Positions 35,708 through 41,343 of a stretch of DNA of 41,343 nt are shown here, one piece after another; position 1 is the stretch's first letter; every line of letters begins with the position of its first letter. Origin of the DNA: Beijerinckiaceae bacterium (lineage in GTDB: Bacteria; Pseudomonadota; Alphaproteobacteria; Rhizobiales; Beijerinckiaceae). A program made the position numbers and the translations under genes. The notes beneath the pieces were generated by a model. It was not told where the DNA came from and ran no database searches. It was given only the letters and a program-made list of their open reading frames with translations. Location: contig JAIETL010000061.1 of the NCBI GenBank assembly GCA_019745195.1, positions 1 through 41,343 on the forward strand. Reading direction: 5' to 3'.

Positions 35708-36400
35708 ATGACCGACGAGCATCACGACGAGCGCGCCTTCTTCGGCCGGCGCAAGGGCAAGGCGCTGCGGCCGGGCCAGAGCGCGCAGATCGAGGGCACG
35801 TTGCCGCGCCTGCGCCTGCCCGAGGGCGAGATCGCCGATCTCGCGCCGCTGTTTCCGCGTGCGGTGACGGCGGTGCGGCTCGAAATCGGCTTCGGCGGCG
35901 GCGAGCATCTGCTGCATCGCATGCGCGAGAGCCCCGAAATCGGCTTCATCGGCGTCGAGCCCTTCGTGAACGGCATGGCGAAGTTCCTCGGCGTCATCGA
36001 GCGCGACGGGCTGGACAACATCCGGCTCTGGGACGGCGACGCGGCGCTGCTGCTGCCGCGCTTGCCCGCAGGCTCGCTCGACGCGGTCGATCTGCTCTAT
36101 CCCGACCCCTGGCCCAAGCGCCGCCAACGCAAGCGCCGTTTCGTCTCGGACCGGACGCTCGGCCTGCTGGCGCGGGCGCTGCGTCCGGGCGGCCGCTTCC
36201 GTTTCGCCAGCGACATCGACGATTATGTCGGCTGGACTTTGTCGCGGCTGCTGGCCTCGCCCGATTTTAACTGGACGGATGAGCGCGCAGACGACTGGCG
36301 GCAGCCCTATCCCGGCTGGGTGCGGACGCGCTACGAGGCCAAGGCCGTCGCCGCCGGCCGCGTGCCGAGCTATCTCACTGCTGTGCGTCGCGCATCCTGA
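35708..36400 (+). CDS. trmB: tRNA (guanine-N7-)-methyltransferase TrmB
   Basis: A 230-residue SAM-dependent methyltransferase forming m7G46. The SAM site is EIGFGGGEHL (59-68) and the family signature is YPDPWPKRRQRKRR (131-144). The preceding metK makes its methyl donor; the pair is commonly adjacent, although the terminator above separates transcription. The last 26 nt overlap the convergent DUF2336 gene. Confidence 0.95.
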   Translation: MTDEHHDERAFFGRRKGKALRPGQSAQIEGTLPRLRLPEGEIADLAPLFPRAVTAVRLEIGFGGGEHLLHRMRESPEIGFIGVEPFVNGMAKFLGVIERDGLDNIRLWDGDAALLLPRLPAGSLDAVDLLYPDPWPKRRQRKRRFVSDRTLGLLARALRPGGRFRFASDIDDYVGWTLSRLLASPDFNWTDERADDWRQPYPGWVRTRYEAKAVAAGRVPSYLTAVRRAS

Positions 36401-37469
36401 GGAAGCCGAGCACGCGCTGCGCGGTCGAGGTCTGCAGGCTCCGGAAGCTCTGGCGTGCCTTCTCGACGGCGGAATCGGATTTGCCGAGGTCCTTGCGCAG
36501 GCTGATCAGCGCCCGCGTCGTCTCCCAGGACCAGCCGAGACCGCGCGCCACCAGCAGCACCGCGTCGCGGTCGGGCCCGAGGATGACCTGCTCGGTCGCG
36601 GGCAGCCCGAGCTGCGCCAGCACGGAGACCGCGCCCATGGCGTGCTCGGTCGCGCCGGCGCCGGCGAACTCGGCCACTTTCGCCTCGTTCAGCAGTCCGG
36701 CTTCGTTGAGGCGGGTGATCTCGGCCAGGGCCGCGCTGATCTTGCCGATGTCGTCGCCGATCTGGGCCTGGGCCTGGGCCGCGACCGCGACGGCGCCGCG
36801 CTCGATCGCGCCATCGACCGCGCCGGCCATGGCCGGCTCCATCGAGGCGCTGAGCCGCCGCCGCGCCGAGTTCTTCGCCGCGGCCATGAGCTGATCGCCG
36901 AGTTCGGAGGGGATGTCGCGCCGCGTGCCGAGCGTCGCCTGCAGCGCGTCGTCCTGCACCGCGCGCATCACCAGCACGCCCATGCCGTGGCGCGAGAAGC
37001 GCGCGCTCTGGTTGGAGGCCACCGCATGGGTGACGACGCGGCCGCCGCGCAGGATCAGGAAGTCCGTCACCGGCTCGCCGAGATCGGGCCGCTCGGTGAT
37101 GGCCAGCATGTGGTCGCGGCCTTTGGCGGCCGAGATCGCGACGAGATCCTGGTCGCTCAGCCGCGGCGAGGCGATCAGGACCGGCCGCGCCACCGCGATT
37201 TCGTCGAGCGCGAGCTGGCGCACGACGCCGCCCGGCGCATTGGGAACATCCGCCAGCCGTTCGGCCAGTTCGATGCGGGCGCGCACTTCGATGGCGCGCG
37301 AAAGCCGGCCGATGACGACGTCGAAGACGCTGACCTGATCCTCGGCCATGCCGCTGGCCGTGCTCAGGAACAGATCCGTCAGACGCGCCAGGATCTGGAC
37401 GCGCTCCTCGCCCGAGCCACGCACCATCGTCGCTTCGAGATCGCGCAACAGCGCGCTGACCGAACTCAT
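36375..37469 (-). CDS. DUF2336-family protein
   Basis: A 364-residue Ala-rich helical protein matching DUF2336, an alphaproteobacterial family of unknown function with HEAT-like helical repeats. The ATG at 37469 (MSSVSALLRDLEATMVRGSG) is preceded by GGGG and begins at the conserved N-terminus; a longer upstream frame has no support. No signal peptide or membrane helix. It is divergent from rimP, sharing a 281-nt spacer, and convergent with trmB. Confidence 0.82.
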   Translation of the reverse strand: MSSVSALLRDLEATMVRGSGEERVQILARLTDLFLSTASGMAEDQVSVFDVVIGRLSRAIEVRARIELAERLADVPNAPGGVVRQLALDEIAVARPVLIASPRLSDQDLVAISAAKGRDHMLAITERPDLGEPVTDFLILRGGRVVTHAVASNQSARFSRHGMGVLVMRAVQDDALQATLGTRRDIPSELGDQLMAAAKNSARRRLSASMEPAMAGAVDGAIERGAVAVAAQAQAQIGDDIGKISAALAEITRLNEAGLLNEAKVAEFAGAGATEHAMGAVSVLAQLGLPATEQVILGPDRDAVLLVARGLGWSWETTRALISLRKDLGKSDSAVEKARQSFRSLQTSTAQRVLGFLRMRDAQQ

Positions 37470-37644
37470 CCCGCAACCCCACTCAAACCGAACACGGTCA
37501 TGTTGACGCACAAGAATGACCATCGCGTTAGCGCCGATGCAGAAACGCGAAGGTCGTCGTCGCTCCGGAAAGGCGGCTTGCATGGAACCTCAAGGCGGAC
37601 TAAACAGCGCATAACAGCTCTGGTAACGGCGCAAGCCGACGATC

Positions 37645-37674
37645 AAGAGTGGGCCTGCCGGCCCGCTCTTTTTT
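37645..37674 (+). terminator. Intrinsic terminator in the leader upstream of rimP-nusA
   Basis: AAGAGTGGGCC (37645-37655), loop TGCC, GGCCCGCTCTT (37660-37670) with one G-T pair, then a T-run to 37674. It lies 77 nt before the chosen rimP start. No gene precedes it on the plus strand after trmB ends at 36400, so it either ends a short leader transcript (attenuation) or an unseen small RNA. A weak promoter candidate is TTGCAT-N17-TAAACA near 37580-37610. Confidence 0.8.
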
Positions 37675-37712
37675 GTTGGGCGGACGCTTGTTCCGGAGCG
37701 GGGATCTCGGAA

Positions 37713-37736
37713 TTTGGAGCATGTCGACGCTCCAAA
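37713..37736 (+). promoter_or_regulatory. 8-bp hairpin around an ATG upstream of rimP
   Basis: TTTGGAGC (37713-37720) and GCTCCAAA (37729-37736) pair perfectly around ATGTCGAC, so an in-frame ATG (37721) falls in the loop. The same 8-mers, in the other order, form the outer stem of the miaB leader hairpin. If formed, the hairpin would hide the GGAG serving the upper ATG. Confidence 0.45.
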
Positions 37737-37750
37737 CAGGCAGCCCGGAC

Positions 37751-38452
37751 ATGAACGAGCCGATTTCACCGGATCAGGACCATCGCATCGTCGTCGAAAG
37801 CGGCGTCGCCGCGCGCGTCGCCGCGATCGTGGAGCCGGCGATCGTCGATCTCGGCTACAGGCTGGTGCGCGTGCGCGTCACCGGCCAGAACGGCTGCACG
37901 GTCCAGATCATGGCCGAGCGGCCCGACGGCACGATGAATGTCGAGGGCTGCGAGGCGGTCAGCCAGGCGGTCTCGCCGGCGCTCGATGTCGACGATCCGA
38001 TCCAGGCGGCCTATCATCTCGAAATCTCGTCGCCCGGAATCGACCGGCCGCTGGTGCGCGCCGGTGATTTCGAGCGCTGGGCCGGGCATCTCGCCAAAAT
38101 CGACACGGAAGCCGTCGTCGCCGGCCGAAAGCGCTTCCGCGGCATCCTGCGCGGCATCGACGGGCCAAACGCCCTGCTCGCCCGCGACGATGCGAAGTCG
38201 GAGGAGGAGCGCGACGTCGCGATTCCGATGGCGCTGATCGCCGATGCCCGCCTCGTGCTGACCGATGCGCTCGTCACCGAATCGCTCAGGCGCGGCAAGG
38301 CGGGCCTGCCGCCCGAGATGCCGGCGGTCGACGAGATCCCGGCGCCGCCGAAGGGCAGGAAGAAATCGCTGGGACCGCGTCCCGACAAGGTCCCGGCCTC
38401 GCCCAAAAAGCGCGGACCGGCTCCGCACGAAACAGACAACGAAGAGGAGTGA
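37751..38452 (+). CDS. rimP: Ribosome maturation factor RimP
   Basis: A 233-residue RimP, needed for 30S assembly. The N-terminal domain (VARIVEP-like [31 protein letters not shown]) and [12 protein letters not shown] are the family signatures. A basic Pro/Lys-rich tail (after about 190, [20 protein letters not shown]) is typical of alphaproteobacteria. ATG 37751 is chosen; ATG 37721, inside a hairpin, would add ten residues. It starts the rimP-nusA-ylxR-infB operon. Confidence 0.93.
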   Translation: MNEPISPDQDHRIVVESGVAARVAAIVEPAIVDLGYRLVRVRVTGQNGCTVQIMAERPDGTMNVEGCEAVSQAVSPALDVDDPIQAAYHLEISSPGIDRPLVRAGDFERWAGHLAKIDTEAVVAGRKRFRGILRGIDGPNALLARDDAKSEEERDVAIPMALIADARLVLTDALVTESLRRGKAGLPPEMPAVDEIPAPPKGRKKSLGPRPDKVPASPKKRGPAPHETDNEEE

Positions 38453-38457
38453 GCGTC

Positions 38458-40053
38458 ATGGTCGTCAGCGCCAACAGGCTCGAACTGCTGCAGATCGCCG
38501 ATGCGGTCGCGCGCGAAAAGTCGATCGACCGGCAGATCGTGGTCGATGCGATGCAGGACGCGATCGCCAAGGCGGCGCGCTCGCGCTACGGCGCCGAGAC
38601 CGACGTCCATGCCGAGATCAACACCAAGACCGGCGAGCTTCGCCTCGCCCGCCACCTGCAGGTGGTCGATCTGGTCGAGAACGGCGCGACCGAGATCACC
38701 GTCGCCGAGGCCAAGCGCCACAATCCCGCGGCCCAGGTCGGCGACGTCATCGCCGATCCGCTGCCGCCCTTCGATTTCGGCCGCATCGCGGCCCAGTCGG
38801 CCAAGCAGGTCATCGTGCAGAAGGTGCGCGAGGCCGAGCGCGACCGGCAATACGACGAATACAAGGACCGCATCGGCGAGATCGTCAACGGCGCGGTCAA
38901 GCGCGTCGAATATGGCAACGTCTTCGTCGATCTCGGCCGCGGCGAGGCGATCATCCGCCGCGACGAGATGATTCCGCGCGAGACCTTCAAGGTCGGCGAT
39001 CGCGCCCGCGCCTATGTCTACGACGTGCGCCGCGAGCCGCGCGGCCCGCAGATCTTCCTGTCGCGCACCCATCCGCAGTTCATGGCCAAGCTCTTCGGCC
39101 AGGAAGTGCCGGAGATCTACGACGGCATCGTCGAGGTCAAGGCGGTCGCCCGCGACCCCGGCTCGCGCGCCAAGATCGCGGTGATCAGCCGCGATTCCTC
39201 GATCGACCCGGTCGGCGCCTGCGTCGGCATGCGCGGCTCGCGCGTGCAGGCCGTCGTCGGCGAATTGCAGGGTGAGAAGATCGACATCATCCCGTGGTCG
39301 CCCGATATCGCGACCTTTGTCGTCAACGCGCTGCAGCCGGCCGAGGTCGCCAAGGTCGTGCTCGACGAGGAGGCCGACAAGATCGAGGTCGTGGTGCCCG
39401 ACGAGCAGCTCTCGCTCGCCATCGGCCGGCGCGGCCAGAATGTCCGCCTCGCCTCGCAGCTCACCGGCTGGGACATCGACATCCTGACCGAGGCCGAGGA
39501 ATCGGAGCGCCGCCAGAAGGAGTTCCTGAGCCGCACCGAGATCTTCATGAATGCGCTCAACGTCGACGAGACGGTCGGCCAGTTGCTGGCGTCGGAAGGC
39601 TTCCGCACGGTCGAGGAGGTCGCCTATGTCGAGCCCTCCGAGCTCGCCTCGATCGAGGGCTTCGACGAGGACACCGCCGCCGAGATCCAGTCGCGCGCGC
39701 AGGACTATCTCGCCGCCATCGAGGCCGAGTTCGACGAGAAGCGCATCGCGCTCGGCGTCGAGGACGAGTTGCGCGAGGTCGAGGGCGTCACCACGGCGAT
39801 GATGGTGGCGCTGGGCGAGAACGAGGTGAAGACCGTCGAAGATCTCGCCGGCTGCGCCACCGACGATCTCGTCGGCTGGACCGAGCGCAAGGATGGCGAG
39901 AGCACCCGCCATGCCGGCTATCTCGACGGCTTCGACCTGTCGCGGCATGACGCCGAGGCCATGGTCATGGCCGCCCGCGTCAAGGCCGGCTGGATCGAGG
40001 CGCCTGTCGCCGAAGAGGTCGAGCCGGCCGAAGGCGAGGCCGCCCAGGTCTGA
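38458..40053 (+). CDS. nusA: Transcription termination/antitermination factor NusA
   Basis: A 531-residue NusA: N-terminal RNA polymerase-binding domain (1-125), S1 domain (about 130-205), two KH domains (about 210-345; [20 protein letters not shown] and [20 protein letters not shown]), then two C-terminal acidic helix-hairpin-helix repeats (about 355-510). ATG 38458 has GAGGAG eight nt upstream; a GTG at 38449 overlapping the rimP stop is the alternative. In E. coli, NusA affects expression of its own operon, which makes the leader terminator upstream of rimP interesting. Confidence 0.97.
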   Translation: MVVSANRLELLQIADAVAREKSIDRQIVVDAMQDAIAKAARSRYGAETDVHAEINTKTGELRLARHLQVVDLVENGATEITVAEAKRHNPAAQVGDVIADPLPPFDFGRIAAQSAKQVIVQKVREAERDRQYDEYKDRIGEIVNGAVKRVEYGNVFVDLGRGEAIIRRDEMIPRETFKVGDRARAYVYDVRREPRGPQIFLSRTHPQFMAKLFGQEVPEIYDGIVEVKAVARDPGSRAKIAVISRDSSIDPVGACVGMRGSRVQAVVGELQGEKIDIIPWSPDIATFVVNALQPAEVAKVVLDEEADKIEVVVPDEQLSLAIGRRGQNVRLASQLTGWDIDILTEAEESERRQKEFLSRTEIFMNALNVDETVGQLLASEGFRTVEEVAYVEPSELASIEGFDEDTAAEIQSRAQDYLAAIEAEFDEKRIALGVEDELREVEGVTTAMMVALGENEVKTVEDLAGCATDDLVGWTERKDGESTRHAGYLDGFDLSRHDAEAMVMAARVKAGWIEAPVAEEVEPAEGEAAQV

Positions 40054-40082
40054 GATTGCGAGGTCTGAGGCGGATCATCGCG

Positions 40083-40868
40083 ATGAAGCCCGCAGCAGCG
40101 ACGCGTTCGGACCGCAGGGACGGGCCGGAGCGAAGCTGCGTCGTCAGCCGGGCGGTCAAGCCGCCCGACGACCTGATCCGCTTCGTCGTCGGTCCCGACG
40201 GCGTGCTGACGCCGGACCTCAAGCGCAAGCTGCCGGGTCGCGGCGTCTGGGCCAGCCTCAGCGCCAGGACGGTGGCCGAGGCGGTCAGGCGCAAGGCCTT
40301 CGAGCGTTCGCTCAAGGCAAAGGTCGCGGTGCCGGCCGATCTGGTCGATCTGATCGACGGGCTGATGCGGCGCGACGCGCTGCAGGCGCTGGCCATGGCC
40401 AACAAGGCCGGCCTCGTTCAGGCCGGCTTCGCCAAGGTCGAGGCGATGGTCGGCTCGGGCCGCTGCGCGGCCGTGATCGCGGCCAGCGACGGGGCGGAGG
40501 ACGGTCAGCGCAAGATCGGCCAGGCTCTCCGGCGCGTCGAAATCGCCCGCCAGGAGGGCGGGCTGAAGCCGCGCAAGGTGCCGGTCGTGGGTATTTTCGC
40601 GGCCGCTGATTTGGAATTGGCGTTGGGGCGGGCACATGTGATACATGCGGCGCTTGCTCCGGGACCGGCGGCCGAGGGTTTCCTCTCCCGCTGGCGTCGG
40701 CTCGTCCGCTACCGGACGGACGACGCCGGTGCGATCGAGCCGGATGATCTGGCCGACCCCGTAGAAACAGATGACGTGACGACGCGCATGGCGGCTCCGG
40801 ATGCGGCAAATCCGGAAGCAGCAACGCCAGACGCGGCGAGACCGAAAGCGGCAGGACCGAACGAATAA
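40083..40868 (+). CDS. YlxR/DUF448 RNA-binding protein with L7Ae-like domain
   Basis: A 261-residue protein in which an N-terminal YlxR domain (about 10-85; [30 protein letters not shown]) is fused to an L7Ae/L30e-like domain (about 95-180), the usual alphaproteobacterial form. The usual YlxR Cys-x-x-C appears as a single Cys. The C-terminus holds a pentapeptide repeat tract. ATG 40083 has a GAGG site; a TTG at 40056 is an alternative. The stop overlaps the infB ATG by 1 nt (TAATG). It probably binds RNA in the nusA-infB operon; its exact role is unknown. Confidence 0.9.
   Translation: MKPAAATRSDRRDGPERSCVVSRAVKPPDDLIRFVVGPDGVLTPDLKRKLPGRGVWASLSARTVAEAVRRKAFERSLKAKVAVPADLVDLIDGLMRRDALQALAMANKAGLVQAGFAKVEAMVGSGRCAAVIAASDGAEDGQRKIGQALRRVEIARQEGGLKPRKVPVVGIFAAADLELALGRAHVIHAALAPGPAAEGFLSRWRRLVRYRTDDAGAIEPDDLADPVETDDVTTRMAAPDAANPEAATPDAARPKAAGPNE
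40794..40865 (+). repeat. 15-bp in-frame tandem repeat in the ylxR tail
   Basis: Four degenerate 15-bp units encode [20 protein letters not shown], followed by a partial GPNE. The unit consensus is x-P-[D/E/K]-A-A. Copy number may vary between strains because the period keeps the frame. Confidence 0.75.
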
Positions 40869-41343
40869 TGAGTGATACCAAGACCCCGGGCGACAAGACC
40901 TTGACTGTGAGTCCCCCGAAGACCCTGACGTTGAAGCGCCCCGAGCAGAGCACTGTTCGGCAGAGCTTCTCGCATGGGCGCTCGAAGCAGGTCGTCGTCG
41001 AGGTCAAGCGCCGCGTCGCCGGCTCCGATGTCAAGGAAGCGGCTCCGGCCCGGGTCGCTCCGGCCCCCGGCCAACCGGCGCAGACCCGCGCCGCGCCGCC
41101 GCCGGCTCCCGTCGCTCCGCCGCGCCCCGCAGGCGGCATGCTGCTGCGCACCCTGTCCGAGGACGAGAAGGACGCACGCCAGCGCGCCCTCTCCGATTCC
41201 CGCAGCCGCGAGGCCGATGCCCGCGCCGCCGCCGAAGCCGAGGCGCGCCAGCGGGCATTGGCAGCCGAGCGCGAGCGCCAGGAGCGCGAGGCCGGGCTCG
41301 CCCGCCAGCGCGAGGAAGAGGAGCGTCGCCGCCAGGAAGAGGA
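40868..41343 (+). CDS. infB: Translation initiation factor IF-2, N-terminal part (truncated by window end)
   Basis: The first 158 residues of IF-2: [20 protein letters not shown], then [20 protein letters not shown] and [10 protein letters not shown], typical of the alphaproteobacterial IF-2 N-terminus, followed by a Pro/Ala-rich linker and the long Arg/Glu/Ala coiled region (from about 100). The GTPase domain lies beyond the window. The ATG overlaps the ylxR stop by 1 nt. Position after nusA-ylxR confirms the identity. Confidence 0.95.
   Translation, partial: MSDTKTPGDKTLTVSPPKTLTLKRPEQSTVRQSFSHGRSKQVVVEVKRRVAGSDVKEAAPARVAPAPGQPAQTRAAPPPAPVAPPRPAGGMLLRTLSEDEKDARQRALSDSRSREADARAAAEAEARQRALAAERERQEREAGLARQREEEERRRQEE

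Noticed and set aside
37470..37650. tRNA gene upstream of rimP, as in the E. coli metY-rimP-nusA operon
   Set aside because: No cloverleaf, no GGTTCGAATCC-like T arm; only the terminator and small hairpins are visible.
38014..39948. 644-codon open frame on the minus strand opposite nusA
   Set aside because: It is antisense to the clearly recognised rimP/nusA genes, is composed of Asp/Leu/Gly/Arg-rich shadow sequence and has no family motif. High GC content creates such frames.

Overview
The window is a chromosomal segment of a GC-rich alphaproteobacterium, most likely a member of the Hyphomicrobiales (Bosea/Methylobacterium-like; genus is an inference). The evidence is the RegB/RegA redox pair, an MmcB repair protein, the order hisB-DUF2628-hisH-hisA-hisF-hisE-coaA, and the run miaB-phoH-ybeY-corC-lnt-XRE-metK-trmB with rimP-nusA-ylxR-infB. 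I see no tRNA, rRNA, transposase, prophage or CRISPR array. Nearly all of it is coding, and many junctions are 1-4 nt stop/start overlaps.

Layout. 1-2082: C-terminal half of a RegB/ActS kinase, its regulator RegA/ActR, and a convergent mmcB with a LexA-like box. 2196-6684: a probable UDP-QuiNAc cassette (initiating sugar-phosphate transferase, 4-reductase, 4,6-dehydratase) for O-antigen or exopolysaccharide, with a TetR gene carrying a clear operator. 6801-9744: cobQ and a PLP aminotransferase, divergent around a 301-bp spacer with a predicted structured element and a 22-bp palindrome. 9746-11545: a TPR-like protein and RidA. 11702-17572: yqaA, coaA and the his operon on the minus strand, with a DUF29 gene spliced between hisA and hisF and two palindromic repeats between operon genes. 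17653-20577: an unknown protein, then hslV, an AAC(6')-like acetyltransferase and hslU. 20567-21354: a two-gene minus-strand cassette, a Panacea (DUF4065/SocA-like) protein and an unrecognised 86-residue partner, the best candidate here for an undescribed toxin-antitoxin system. 21415-29234: murJ, trpS, a universal stress protein, an NFU Fe-S scaffold, tsaB, rimI, plsC and miaB, with three more palindromic repeat families between them. 29376-36400: phoH, ybeY, corC, lnt, an XRE regulator, metK and trmB. 36375-37469: a convergent DUF2336 protein. 37645-41343: a terminator-containing leader, then rimP, nusA, ylxR and the start of infB.

How the genes work together. The his genes make imidazole glycerol phosphate from phosphoribosyl-ATP. 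HslV and HslU form a proteasome-like protease. PhoH, YbeY and CorC are a widely conserved RNA/ribosome-associated group beside Lnt. RimP, NusA, YlxR and IF-2 link ribosome assembly, transcription and translation initiation. TsaB, MiaB and TrmB modify tRNA. MurJ, PlsC, Lnt and the QuiNAc genes build the envelope. Accessory content is small: the Panacea pair, the AAC(6')-like gene, the DUF29 gene and the QuiNAc cassette.

Limits. All assignments come from reading sequence and recalled family motifs; no similarity search, structure prediction or GC calculation was run. Several start codons are uncertain and are marked so.
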